Positions 49,695-56,877 of a stretch of DNA of 56,877 bases are shown in pieces. The notes beneath the pieces were generated by a model that was not told the origin of the DNA, did no database searches, and was given only the letters and a program-made list of their open reading frames with translations. Origin of the DNA: an uncultured Mycoplasmatota bacterium (GTDB taxonomy: Bacteria; Bacillota_I; Bacilli_A; RF39; UBA660); the NCBI GenBank assembly GCA_900553835.1, contig USFF01000005.1, forward strand, positions 1-56,877, written 5' to 3'. Made by a program: the position numbers and the translations under genes. Each line of letters begins with the position of its first letter. The stretch's first letter is position 1.

Positions 49695-50298
49695 ATAAAA
49701 CTATAATACCTAAAGCATATAAAACTAATAAAACTATTAGTACTAAAGTTAAAAATGCATAAAACCAGTTTCTTCTAAAAACATCAGGTAGTTTCTTTTT
49801 TATTGCATCTAATCCTACATAAATTAGAAAACCAATTATTCCTCCAACTACATTAAGTATAATATCATCTATATCAAAACTTCTACCAATATATTTTTGT
49901 ACAGTTTCTATAGTAAAACTAATTAAAGCTGCAATAATAGTAATACTTCCTATTTTTTTAATTCTTGTATAGTATGTAAAGAAAAAACCAAGTGGAATAA
50001 ACAAAATAATATTACCTATAACTTGTCTATTAAAGTTTTCAGATCCAATACTATACCTTAATATCTCCTTAAAAGGCACTAGATTAGTACCACTTAAATA
50101 TACATCTCTACTAGTAACAAGATCAAATAACATTAAAATATATGCTACAAATAATAAAAGTAATAACTCTTCATGAAGAATAAATTTCTTACCAGAATTC
50201 TTTATATAAAAAATTCTCATTAAAATAATAACAACTTCTAATATTACTAATGTAGGCCATACATTATTAAGAACAGATGTAAAAGTACTTTTAATCAT
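49693..50298 (-). CDS. VanZ-family membrane protein
   Basis: 201 residues with five or six helices and VanZ family features: NLVPFKEILRY, NIILFIPLGFFFTYYTRIKK and ISFTIETVQKYIGRSFDIDDIILNVVGGIIGFLIY. VanZ itself gives low teicoplanin resistance; the function of the wider family is unclear. Third gene after yqfC-yqfD, 3 bases spacing. Confidence 0.9.
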   Translation of the reverse strand: MIKSTFTSVLNNVWPTLVILEVVIILMRIFYIKNSGKKFILHEELLLLLFVAYILMLFDLVTSRDVYLSGTNLVPFKEILRYSIGSENFNRQVIGNIILFIPLGFFFTYYTRIKKIGSITIIAALISFTIETVQKYIGRSFDIDDIILNVVGGIIGFLIYVGLDAIKKKLPDVFRRNWFYAFLTLVLIVLLVLYALGIIVL

Positions 50299-50301
50299 AG
50301 T

Positions 50302-51438
50302 TTACTCACTTTCTAAAGTTATTTCTTTTTCCTCACTAATATTTTCATATACCCTATAAAATAACTCTACTTCTATTTTACTACTAAACTCTTCTTTTTT
50401 CAAAACTTTTCTTTCTATAATATGTTCAGAAGTGTCTAGTTTATTTAAAATACTTTTATCTCCTCTTTTTAAACATTCTTCAAATGCCTCTTCTTTATTT
50501 AAATTAACACTTTTATAAGTATATAGTTCTTTACTCTCTCTTATAACTTTAAAAGGTAAATAAGGTTTATTAACTAAAACAGTTTCTTCACTAATTGCAT
50601 TTTCAGTTACATAGTGGCCTATTAAAGTAAATTTCTTACCAAAAACATCTAAATAAATATGATTAACTACTTCTCCAGTTTTAAAATATTCAGTATGTTT
50701 ATATGGAACACTTACATTAACTGTATACCAAACTTCTCCATAAACACTTCCCTCTGCTCTAACAGTATCAACTATCTTTTCATCCTTTAAAATATTACCA
50801 GTTATTATAACTTCTCCCTTATGTACAAGTTCATTAACTTCTTTTAAAGCATTACCTCTTCTAATAGTTAAATGTGTAATTAAAGCATCTTTTTTAGCAA
50901 CGATATCACTTACTTTATTATTTTCTACTTCATTATTAATAATTCTTTCAGTTAAATTAACTGTATACTTAGTTCCACTTCTAGTAATTTCTATCCATTC
51001 AAGATCATCTTTATTATCTTTTAATATCTTTTCTTTAATATTATCAAGGTCACTACTCTTTTTAACAAATTTATATTTTTCTATTCCATAATCCTTTAAA
51101 TATAAATAAATCTTATCTTTTAATTTATTATCGTTTGTAACAACTTCTACATCAAATATAACATTACTTAAAATAACTAATACTATATAACTAAATAAAA
51201 AAGATAAAATAAATATATAATGTCCTTTTAAAAAATATTTTATTCTTTTTTTACCATAATACTTTACTACATTTAAACTTAAAAATTCTTTTTTTAAAAT
51301 ATCTAAGTCACTTTCATTAATTACTAAATAAATTAAATTATCTTTATGAACTAAATTCCTATAATAGATATTCTTACTAACTAAAACCTTTAAATAATTC
51401 TCTTTATCACTTATACTTATTAATAAGCTATTTGTCAT
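50302..51438 (-). CDS. yqfD: Sporulation protein YqfD
   Basis: Bitopic membrane protein with an N-terminal cytoplasmic part (about 1-70), one helix (FILSFLFSYIVLVILSNVIF) and a long extracytoplasmic part (VVTNDNKLKDKIYLYLKDYGIEKY ... RRGNALKEVNELVHKGEVIITGNI ... LFYRVYENISEE). In B. subtilis yqfD and yqfC belong to the SigE sporulation regulon (SpoIV/YqfD family). 378 residues. Overlaps yqfC by 11 bases. Confidence 0.9.
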   Translation of the reverse strand: MTNSLLISISDKENYLKVLVSKNIYYRNLVHKDNLIYLVINESDLDILKKEFLSLNVVKYYGKKRIKYFLKGHYIFILSFLFSYIVLVILSNVIFDVEVVTNDNKLKDKIYLYLKDYGIEKYKFVKKSSDLDNIKEKILKDNKDDLEWIEITRSGTKYTVNLTERIINNEVENNKVSDIVAKKDALITHLTIRRGNALKEVNELVHKGEVIITGNILKDEKIVDTVRAEGSVYGEVWYTVNVSVPYKHTEYFKTGEVVNHIYLDVFGKKFTLIGHYVTENAISEETVLVNKPYLPFKVIRESKELYTYKSVNLNKEEAFEECLKRGDKSILNKLDTSEHIIERKVLKKEEFSSKIEVELFYRVYENISEEKEITLESE

Positions 51439-51667
51439 CTAAAGATATCCTTTCAATATAACCATTAATTAATAACTCATACTTATCAAGTTTAATAAGT
51501 CTTAAATTACTTCCTTTAATATTAACACTCTTATCCTTAAAACTAATTAATACTTTATCACTACTAATATCTATTATATTTTTATAATTAAGAATATGTA
51601 CACCTTCAGGTATAATACTAATACGATATGCTTCATTCTTTAAAAACTCACTTATATTATTTAACAT
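51428..51667 (-). CDS. yqfC: YqfC/YabP-family sporulation protein
   Basis: 79 residues, beta-rich, with EGVHILNYKNIIDISSDKVLISFKDKSVNIKGSNLRLIKLDKYELLINGYI, the typical YabP/YqfC core. Start placed at the ATG after GGTGAAGAG; frames further upstream begin with TTG or GTG. Always next to yqfD in spore formers. Together with the sigma factor and deacetylase at 32-33 kb it points to a remaining sporulation gene set. Confidence 0.88.
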   Translation of the reverse strand: MLNNISEFLKNEAYRISIIPEGVHILNYKNIIDISSDKVLISFKDKSVNIKGSNLRLIKLDKYELLINGYIERISLDDK

Positions 51668-51692
51668 ACTCTTCACCAATTAAGTTTATGAT

Positions 51693-51715
51693 AAAAAAGT
51701 GCTTTTTAGCACTTT
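51693..51715 (-). terminator. Terminator of the surface-protein gene
   Basis: Eight-bp stem AAAGTGCT/AGCACTTT (51715-51708 and 51703-51696) followed by a T-run, beginning at the stop codon. Confidence 0.85.
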
Positions 51716-53222
51716 AATTATAAACTATCTCGTAAGGGGATGCACTACTACCATCTCCTGAAGACCATAGAGCATCTGCCTTAATACTTATAACAGGACG
51801 CACGCCGTACGAATCGTTGACACTGTAGTCTTCGAGGTGGCCAGAGGTGTCATAACCGGAACCGTACACAAGCCACACGTGAGGGTAGTCGCCCATCCAG
51901 GACACAGGAGACAAAGACCACCACCAGGTACTTCCTGTAACACTGCCTCCAGCACTATTTAGATAATAATATGCTGGTGCTTCATTACCAGCTAAGCCAC
52001 CAGCTATGTTTATTTCATCTGCTGTCATTAAGCTAATTGGATATGTTAATTTTGCATCTGCATTTGTTGCACTAAATGCATCATGACTATCTGCACAGTC
52101 ATATATTGGGCTAGCATTTGAGCCATTTCCAGCCCAGTCTAGTCTCGTGTACGTTATATAATCAAATTCATATGATATACTCCATGTTTGTCCACTATCC
52201 AATTGTCTGTCATTACAATATACTGCTTCTGTACTTATATATTTTGTATAACTTGATAAGTTTGTACTATACCAGTTATCTATATATGTTTTTATTGTAC
52301 TATCATTTGTATTAGTTCTTGACTCAGATAAGGAACCATCTGTTCCATACATATATCCTGCATATTTAGGACTATTATATGAACTATTAAATGCACTTGT
52401 TCCTATGTATCCACTTGTTGTATCAGGACTTGTTCCTGCATAAAGTAGTCTTATACTTCCATCATGGTTTGTTCTTATTAATCTCCAGTAAAAGTTAGCA
52501 AATTTTAGCCAGTTATCTGTTGGTGCACCAGCGAAATAATATACTGTTTTTGCTGCTGCTCCTGCTATACTTTCTGTTGTTTGAAATAATTTCCCTGTTG
52601 TATCTTCTGTAAATACTGTGTTATATGCTCCACCCCTTGTTGTTGTTTCTATTGTTCTATCTTCTATAATTTTTTCTGCTAAAGTTAATGGTTTGTCTGT
52701 GCCTTTTTCTATAAACAAAGTTCCACTTAACTTTTTACCCATGTCATCACTCTGATCTTCGGTTGTACTGTTCTCATATTTAAATTCCACACTATAAGTG
52801 TGTGTAGTCCCTTTTGCTATCTCCACGCTATATGCTAGTATTGTGTCTTTTTGAGTAATACTTTTAGGTACATCTTTAAAGTCACTCATATTGTAACCAC
52901 CATCAGCACTAGTTATTTTATATTTTAAAAAACCAGTAGTTACAAAAGTATTTACTAATTCTTTTATAACTATGTTATATTTATAAGTATCATTGCTTTC
53001 ATTTTTTACTGTAAATGTACTTATGCCACTTGACCATCCAGGTTCTATATTAACTCCAGATATATTACCACTTCCACTTGAAAATGTTATTTTAAGATTT
53101 GCACTGTCAAGTGAAATATCCTTTCCTGTACCAAATATTTCTGTTGTAAAATATGCTAGTGTTACAGATAAAACTACTACCAACAAACTTCCTAATATTA
53201 TAATTAATTCTTTCTTTTTCAT
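51714..53222 (-). CDS. Secreted surface protein with TasA-like N-terminus and variable C-terminal domain
   Basis: 502 residues. N-terminal export signal ELIIILGSLLVVVLSVTLAYFTTE of the SipW-dependent TasA/camelysin kind, with a beta-rich domain to about residue 175. A linker is followed by NWLKFANFYWRLIRTNHDGSIRLLYAG, which opens a domain resembling DUF6273 or formylglycine-enzyme-like folds. It closes with WWWSLSP ... GVRPVISIKADALW ... ASPYEIVYN. Between WWWSLSP and GVRPVIS the codons are GC-rich and poor in A, unlike the rest. Ribosome site AAAGGAAGT; the gene is preceded by leader cassette 2 and its terminator. Probably a diversified surface adhesin or decoy. Confidence 0.75.
   Translation of the reverse strand: MKKKELIIILGSLLVVVLSVTLAYFTTEIFGTGKDISLDSANLKITFSSGSGNISGVNIEPGWSSGISTFTVKNESNDTYKYNIVIKELVNTFVTTGFLKYKITSADGGYNMSDFKDVPKSITQKDTILAYSVEIAKGTTHTYSVEFKYENSTTEDQSDDMGKKLSGTLFIEKGTDKPLTLAEKIIEDRTIETTTRGGAYNTVFTEDTTGKLFQTTESIAGAAAKTVYYFAGAPTDNWLKFANFYWRLIRTNHDGSIRLLYAGTSPDTTSGYIGTSAFNSSYNSPKYAGYMYGTDGSLSESRTNTNDSTIKTYIDNWYSTNLSSYTKYISTEAVYCNDRQLDSGQTWSISYEFDYITYTRLDWAGNGSNASPIYDCADSHDAFSATNADAKLTYPISLMTADEINIAGGLAGNEAPAYYYLNSAGGSVTGSTWWWSLSPVSWMGDYPHVWLVYGSGYDTSGHLEDYSVNDSYGVRPVISIKADALWSSGDGSSASPYEIVYN
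51797..51915 (-). other. Adenine-depleted GC-rich block, candidate variable region
   Basis: From my hand count of 117 bases of coding strand between the SLSP and VISI codons: about 58% G+C and about 15% A, within a gene near 30-35% G+C. The flanks on both sides return at once to A/T-rich codons. This is the signature of adenine-directed mutagenesis in a diversity-generating retroelement target. No reverse transcriptase or template repeat is seen in this window. Confidence 0.6.
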
Positions 53223-53251
53223 ATAAACTTCCTTTCTTTTTTAAACACCAA

Positions 53252-53278
53252 AAAGAGATAGGATAATCCTATCTCTTT
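53252..53278 (-). terminator. Attenuator terminator of leader cassette 2
   Basis: Twelve-bp stem AAAGAGATAGGA/TCCTATCTCTTT (53278-53267 and 53263-53252), followed by TTGG and then the ribosome site of the surface gene. Confidence 0.85.
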
Positions 53279-53283
53279 AAAGT

Positions 53284-53370
53284 ACATGAAAAACTTGAGT
53301 TATTAGTTGTTAGTAATAACCCCCCCCCCTAGTACTTTATTTTGTACAAGAGTGTCATTCTTTTTCATGT
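53284..53370 (-). promoter_or_regulatory. Structured leader RNA, cassette 2
   Basis: Outer stem ACATGAAAAA (53370-53361) with TTTTTCATGT (53293-53284); inner stem GTTATTA (53320-53314) with TAATAAC (53305-53299), 8-base loop. One pair differs from cassette 1 by a compensatory change (C-G to T-A). It begins at the ytxH stop, so transcription can arrive from the ytxG-ytxH operon. Confidence 0.65.
53303..53368 (-). CDS. Leader peptide with G10 tract, cassette 2
   Basis: 21 residues from ATG 53368 behind AAAGGAGAG: MKKNDT, LVQNKVLGGGV, ITNN, TAA. Ten G at 53329-53320. As in cassette 1, only a tract length divisible by three keeps the frame open into the terminator stem (17 codons after the glycines, ending at TAG in the 5' arm). 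The ribosome site touches the ytxH stop codon, so translation may be coupled. Confidence 0.6.
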   Translation of the reverse strand: MKKNDTLVQNKVLGGGVITNN

Positions 53371-53382
53371 TCTGTCTCTCCT

Positions 53383-53847
53383 TTATTTACTTTGTTTTTT
53401 TGTGATTTTTTTTACTGGTTTTTTAGTAGTTGTTTTTTCTTCTTTAGTATCTTCTTCCAATTTATTAACTACTTCTTTAGCAGCTTTTAAAGCAGTTTCT
53501 TTAACTTCTTTAACAGCCTTTTCTACTACTGGAGTAGATTTTTCTTTAGCAACTTCATAAAGTTCATTAGCTTTCTTTTCTATTTTCTTAGCTTGACTTT
53601 TAGCAATTTCTAAAGCTTTTTCTTTATCTAAATCTTTAACTTGCATTCTAAGTTCTTCTACTCTTTGAATTACATCTGCTTTAACATCATCAACATCTAT
53701 TTGTTTTGCTTTTTCAAGAAGTTCATCAATTTTGATTTTTAATTCCTTTCTTGTTTTACTTCCTTCTTGTGGTGCGAATAGTAAAGCTATTCCTGCTCCT
53801 ATACCCGCTCCTAATATAAATTTTCCAATTCCGCCTTTTTTACTCAT
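53383..53847 (-). CDS. YtxH-like protein
   Basis: 154 residues. GGIGKFILGAGIGAGIALLFAPQEGSKTRKEL at the N-terminus is the YtxH/GvpP family membrane anchor. It is followed by a long Lys/Glu/Ala coiled coil (about 45-135) and a Lys/Thr-rich tail. The family is linked to envelope stress in Bacillus; molecular role unknown. ATG 53847 follows AGAGAGGAAG and overlaps the preceding gene by 8 bases. Confidence 0.85.
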   Translation of the reverse strand: MSKKGGIGKFILGAGIGAGIALLFAPQEGSKTRKELKIKIDELLEKAKQIDVDDVKADVIQRVEELRMQVKDLDKEKALEIAKSQAKKIEKKANELYEVAKEKSTPVVEKAVKEVKETALKAAKEVVNKLEEDTKEEKTTTKKPVKKITKKQSK

Positions 53848-54121
53848 AACTTTCTTCCTCTCTTTCTTTTTTACCAAATAGTTTTTTTACAAAACCAAGT
53901 ACATATGTACTAATAGTTTCTCCAATTAGTGAAAATTTATTAGTTGTAAAATCAATAATATTAAATAAACTATCTAAACTTTCTGCTTTCTTTTGTAAAT
54001 TATCTATTAACTTATTAGCCCTATTTAATGTATCCATTAATTTTATGACTAAAACTATTAAAGTTATTACAAAAATTATTAATGAAATATATAGTACAAT
54101 CACTAGCGCATCACTTAACAT
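53840..54121 (-). CDS. DUF948/YtxG-like membrane protein
   Basis: 93 residues: one long N-terminal helix (ALVIVLYISLIIFVITLIVLVIKLM) followed by a coiled coil (TLNRANKLIDNLQKKAESLDSLFNIID) and a basic-acidic tail. YtxG and YtxH are paired in Bacillus, as here. Three bases after the 280-residue gene. Confidence 0.75.
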   Translation of the reverse strand: MLSDALVIVLYISLIIFVITLIVLVIKLMDTLNRANKLIDNLQKKAESLDSLFNIIDFTTNKFSLIGETISTYVLGFVKKLFGKKEREEESYE

Positions 54122-54124
54122 TTT

Positions 54125-54967
54125 TTATTCTCCTTCCTTTTCTTCATACATTGAGTCAATTAAATTAAATAGATCATGTTCAAGAGTTTTATCGTATCCT
54201 TCATCTTTTTCCTCTTCTTCATTTTCATCATTTTCTATCTTACCAATTAACTCGCTTATGTTACTACTATTATCTTCTTGCTCTTCTTCTTCCATCTTGT
54301 CTTTTATTTTTTCTTCTATTTCGCCAATAGACATATTTTTATTACCTTCAATTTCATTTAGTAAATCTTCTATACTTTTATTATCATTTTTTTCTTCTAT
54401 AGTATGTTCTTTAATTTCAGAAATTTCAGTAAGTGTACTTTCAAGTTCATCTTCTAGTGTACCATATGCCTTTCTTCTAACTGCATCATAATTCATATCT
54501 TTAGGACTAGTAGGTCTCACTTGAGTACTTTGTTGTCTTTCAATAATTTCTTCTTTAGTATAATTTTTATCAAGAACACCATATACAGGGCTTATAACTG
54601 GACTAGGCTTAAACACTCTTTCAGGTTTAGGTTCATTACTAGTCTTTTGTTTAAACATGTCTGCATATTTGTTTTCCCTTTTAGAAGGCTTTTCTTCTAT
54701 AACTGGAGTTATTCTACTTCTAGTTTTAGGTTTTTCTTCTTCCTCATCTAAAATTGGAAACTTAAATGTAGGAGCACTTTCTGTTTTAAAGATTTCTCTT
54801 TCAGTAAAAGTAGGTGCTTCTACTTTTGGTTTAACCTCTTCTCTAGGCTCAATTCTCTCTACCTTTTCTATTTTAGGTTTAACTTCTTCCCTATTTACTT
54901 TTTCTTCTGGGACTTCTATAATTTCTTCATCATAGAAAACACTTTTAATTTTTTCAAATAATCCCAT
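54125..54967 (-). CDS. Disordered acidic protein with SPVISPVYGVL motif, unknown
   Basis: 280 residues. The N-terminus MGLFEKIKSVFYDEEIIEVPEE is followed by Pro/Glu/Lys-rich disordered sequence and a conserved-looking patch FKPSPVISPVYGVLDKNYTKEE near 135-155. The second half is very acidic and helical (SIEDLLNEIEGNK, EEEEQEDNSSN), ending YDKTLEHDLFNLIDSMYEEKEGE. No signal or membrane helix. The start resembles SepF (xGxFxKIK), and the patch between disordered arms suggests a scaffold or membrane-associated adaptor. Function not assigned. Confidence 0.65.
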   Translation of the reverse strand: MGLFEKIKSVFYDEEIIEVPEEKVNREEVKPKIEKVERIEPREEVKPKVEAPTFTEREIFKTESAPTFKFPILDEEEEKPKTRSRITPVIEEKPSKRENKYADMFKQKTSNEPKPERVFKPSPVISPVYGVLDKNYTKEEIIERQQSTQVRPTSPKDMNYDAVRRKAYGTLEDELESTLTEISEIKEHTIEEKNDNKSIEDLLNEIEGNKNMSIGEIEEKIKDKMEEEEQEDNSSNISELIGKIENDENEEEEKDEGYDKTLEHDLFNLIDSMYEEKEGE

Positions 54968-54985
54968 AAATACACCTCTTTCTCT

Positions 54986-55606
54986 CTAACTTTCTATACT
55001 ATAGTCATAAACATCTAGTATACTTTTGTTATCCTTTTTAATTACTGGCCCTTTTAATTCATAAGGCTCTGACTTTCCACTAATAGAATTCTCATCTATT
55101 AATGAAGCAATAACTTTATCATTATATTTAATAGAAGTCAATATAACTAAAGAATTAAGAACTGACTCATATAGTTCATCTTTTTTCAGTGATGCTTCTA
55201 TGTAACTATAATTATACAACATTTTTAAATAAAAGTAACCATCTTTTCCCTCTGTTATCTTAATATAACCACTTTTATCATTATTATTTATTATTTTATA
55301 AAAGTAAAGATTTCCATCATTTTCACTTTGAACTTTATGTTTATTTAAATAAGCATTAATATCAATGTTTAAGTAATACTTGTTTTCATTATGCACAAGA
55401 GTAGTATTAAACTCATTATTTTCGATAACACTAAAGTCTCTTGGTTTATAATATGAATAGCCCTTAAAATAGGCGTTTGTTCTAGGTACATCATAATTTA
55501 TAACATTAGAAATTTCATTATCAATATTATTTAAAGTATTATTTCTAAAATTTAAATTACAACCACTTAATATAAATATAGATAAAATTATTATAATTTT
55601 CTTCAT
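54986..55606 (-). CDS. Lipoprotein, unknown
   Basis: 206 residues from ATG 55606 (MKKIIIILSIFILSGC, lipidated Cys16); a start at 55621 would spoil the signal. The mature part is beta-rich (YDVPRTNAYFKGYSYYKPRDFSV, YLNIDINAYLNKHK, GYIKITEGKDGYFYLKMLYNYSYIEA). Family not recognised. Likely co-transcribed with the acidic protein downstream. Confidence 0.7.
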   Translation of the reverse strand: MKKIIIILSIFILSGCNLNFRNNTLNNIDNEISNVINYDVPRTNAYFKGYSYYKPRDFSVIENNEFNTTLVHNENKYYLNIDINAYLNKHKVQSENDGNLYFYKIINNNDKSGYIKITEGKDGYFYLKMLYNYSYIEASLKKDELYESVLNSLVILTSIKYNDKVIASLIDENSISGKSEPYELKGPVIKKDNKSILDVYDYSIES

Positions 55607-55698
55607 ATTTCTTTCCCACATTTCTTATTTAATTATAACAAAAATTTCATCATTTTCCTAGTGTAATTTTTTGTAAATTTAATTTACATAACTTTACA

Positions 55699-56316
55699 CT
55701 ACAGTTTAATTGCTTTTACATAATTAATATTTTTCCCCTTACTGATAAATTTATTTTCATACTCAGTTCTAATATCATCAAAATAGTTTCTATTCTTTTT
55801 TACAATGAGATAATGACTGTTCTTAAAACTATTTACACTATATTCAAATAAAGAGTCATTATCTGTTTTTTGTTCAATAACTTTTAAACCTTTAAAAATA
55901 CTATTATATTTATCTAAGAACACTTTACTAGTAAGTCTTCTCTTCTCATGTCTTTTTTTAAGCCATGGGTCACTAAAGTTTAAATATAGTTTACTAATCT
56001 CTTTATAGAAGATTTCATCTATATGTGAGGCATCAGCACATATTATTTTTATGTTATCAAGTCCCTCTTTTTCTATAGTTTCTATTGCTTTTAAAAGAAC
56101 ACTTGGATACTTTTCAAAACCAATATAATTAATATTTTTATTTCTTCTAGCATGTTCAAGCAAAAAAGAACCTTTACCCATTCCAACTTCTAAATAAATC
56201 TTATTATTATTTTTGAAAACATTTTTCCATTTACCTTTATAATTAGTAGGATTTTTAATAACTACTTCACTATTTTCTATAATACTTTCTGAACCTTTAA
56301 TATGTTTTAATCTCAT
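55699..56316 (-). CDS. trmB: tRNA (guanine-46-N7)-methyltransferase TrmB
   Basis: SAM-dependent enzyme methylating G46 of tRNA. Motifs: YLEVGMGKGSFLLEHARRNKNINYIGFEKY (SAM binding), IICADASHIDEIF, LYLNFSDPWLKKRHEKRRLTSKVFL (the PWxKxRHxKRR signature) and the C-terminal TEYENKF. 205 residues, normal. ATG behind TAGGAGG with TATAAT about 20 bases upstream. Confidence 0.96.
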   Translation of the reverse strand: MRLKHIKGSESIIENSEVVIKNPTNYKGKWKNVFKNNNKIYLEVGMGKGSFLLEHARRNKNINYIGFEKYPSVLLKAIETIEKEGLDNIKIICADASHIDEIFYKEISKLYLNFSDPWLKKRHEKRRLTSKVFLDKYNSIFKGLKVIEQKTDNDSLFEYSVNSFKNSHYLIVKKNRNYFDDIRTEYENKFISKGKNINYVKAIKL

Positions 56317-56395
56317 TAGACTTTCCTCCTAAATAACATTATACACAATTTATATAAATTTGTCATATAATACTATAGAAATAGGAGGAATTTTC

Positions 56396-56707
56396 ATGAA
56401 AAACGCGCGCGATATGTTTTATTCTAATTACCAAGCAGGTGGAATGCAAGATCCTAACATAATATATACACCACCACAAGGATATAATATAAGTAGTCAA
56501 TACCAAGCATATGGACCTAACATTATGAATAATCAAAGTAATATGCCTTATAACAACAATTATAACAATAGTTACAGCGCTAATGAATATGATGAAAGAA
56601 TTACAAAATTAGAAAGACAAATTAGAAGATTGGATGAAAGATTAAGAAGACTTGAAAGTGGCAGTATAGAAGAAAACATAACAGATAGTAATCTATATAT
56701 GATATAA
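56396..56707 (+). CDS. Asn/Tyr-rich protein with C-terminal coiled coil, unknown
   Basis: 103 residues from ATG 56396 behind ATAGGAGGAA. Residues 10-65 are rich in Asn, Tyr, Gln and Pro (TPPQGYNISSQYQAYGP, NNNYNNSYS), followed by a heptad coil ITKLERQIRRLDERLRRLE. The layout recalls spore-coat or surface-assembly proteins of Bacilli; this is only a resemblance. Divergent from trmB. Confidence 0.65.
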   Translation: MKNARDMFYSNYQAGGMQDPNIIYTPPQGYNISSQYQAYGPNIMNNQSNMPYNNNYNNSYSANEYDERITKLERQIRRLDERLRRLESGSIEENITDSNLYMI

Positions 56708-56712
56708 TTTTT

Positions 56713-56741
56713 AAAAAGGTGCTAGAATGTAGCACCTTTTT
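56713..56741. terminator. Bidirectional terminator near the right edge
   Basis: Twelve-bp perfect stem AAAAAGGTGCTA/TAGCACCTTTTT with loop GAATG, between two convergent genes. Confidence 0.92.
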
Positions 56742-56747
56742 AGAGTT

Positions 56748-56877
56748 TTACTCCTTTACTTCTTCTAATATATTGTTAAATTCTATTTCATAAATAGGAA
56801 GTGCTATATTACTATTATCAACATATCTTGCTACTAATTTATCTACTTCTTTTGAAATTATAATTCCCATAGTACTA
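56748..56877 (-). CDS. C-terminal end of an unknown protein, partial
   Basis: An open frame runs on the minus strand from the right edge to TAA at 56750-56748, ending EIEFNNILEEVKE. An ATG at 56869-56867 (MGIIISKEVDKLV) could be an internal Met or the start; the frame is open to the edge, so the gene may extend further. Family not recognised. Confidence 0.6.
   Translation of the reverse strand, partial: STMGIIISKEVDKLVARYVDNSNIALPIYEIEFNNILEEVKE

Noticed and set aside
53240..53386. Insertion sequence or transposon end for the repeated leader element
   Set aside because: No terminal inverted repeats, target duplication or transposase; each copy is placed precisely in front of the same gene type.
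1..56877. Mycoplasma-type genetic code (TGA as Trp)
   Set aside because: TGA ends several full-length genes and tryptophans are TGG, so the standard bacterial code is used.
1..56877. CRISPR array or prophage
   Set aside because: No regularly spaced direct repeats and no phage structural, integrase or lysis genes are visible.

Overview
The window is a 57 kb chromosomal segment from a very AT-rich bacterium of the Firmicutes/Bacillota, probably one of the small-genome Bacilli close to Mollicutes (RF39-like or Erysipelotrichia-like gut lineages). The basis is low GC with A/T-ending codons, Shine-Dalgarno sites of the AGGAGG type, TTGACA/TATAAT promoters with 16-17 bp spacers, B. subtilis-like gene pairs (recU-pbp1, cdaA-cdaR, obg-yqeG-yqeH, yqfC-yqfD), a peptidoglycan and lipoteichoic acid wall, and a shortened Smc. 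TGA is used as a stop (for example in acpS and the prepilin peptidase), so the Mycoplasma code does not apply. Placement is inference; no 16S gene is present.

Layout. 1-1.3 kb: start of rpsL leaving the left edge, a frameshifted gene, an unknown gene and a candidate small RNA. 1.3-8.8 kb: smc-rnc, yidD plus a ZnuA-like lipoprotein, ruvA-ruvB, and rpsU followed by a membrane protein and yqeY. 9-11.2 kb: a three-gene ABC exporter. 11.3-14.7 kb: recU-pbp1A. 14.7-20 kb: lipoproteins, a DUF378 protein, cdaA-cdaR (c-di-AMP) and a YerB-like protein. 20-24.8 kb: obg-yqeG-yqeH-mutL behind a structured leader or small RNA. 24.8-29.5 kb: a repeat protein under a palindromic promoter, a leader/terminator cassette with a decayed surface gene, and prepilin peptidase plus PilC. 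29.6-36.6 kb: a ClpX-like ATPase, a CDP-alcohol phosphatidyltransferase, a sporulation-type sigma factor, a polysaccharide deacetylase, mscL, an orphan MvaI/BcnI-like nuclease and two tRNAs. 36.7-40.2 kb: PPase, ftsQ/divIB and murG. 40.3-51.7 kb: a processive glycosyltransferase, a dlt-like operon carrying an extra PLP decarboxylase, acpS-ltaS, vanZ and yqfC-yqfD. 51.7-56.9 kb: a large surface protein behind a second copy of the leader cassette, a ytxG/ytxH-like pair, a disordered acidic protein, a lipoprotein, trmB and two unknown small genes.

Three things stand out. First, two copies (26.8 and 53.3 kb) of a conserved leader cassette encode a 21-residue peptide interrupted by a G10 tract, followed by a covarying stem and an intrinsic terminator. 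Only tract lengths divisible by three would let ribosomes run into the terminator, so this looks like a phase-variable attenuator. Second, the surface protein behind one copy ends in a GC-rich, adenine-depleted block between conserved WWWSLSP and GVRPVIS motifs, as expected for the variable region of a diversity-generating retroelement. The other cassette retains only the last 12 codons of such a gene. Third, the dlt-like operon inserts a fold-III PLP decarboxylase between the adenylation enzyme and the carrier protein, suggesting decoration of a wall polymer with a decarboxylated amino-acyl group instead of D-alanine.

Many stop codons sit inside intrinsic terminators, and neighbouring genes often overlap by a few bases, so the genome is compact.
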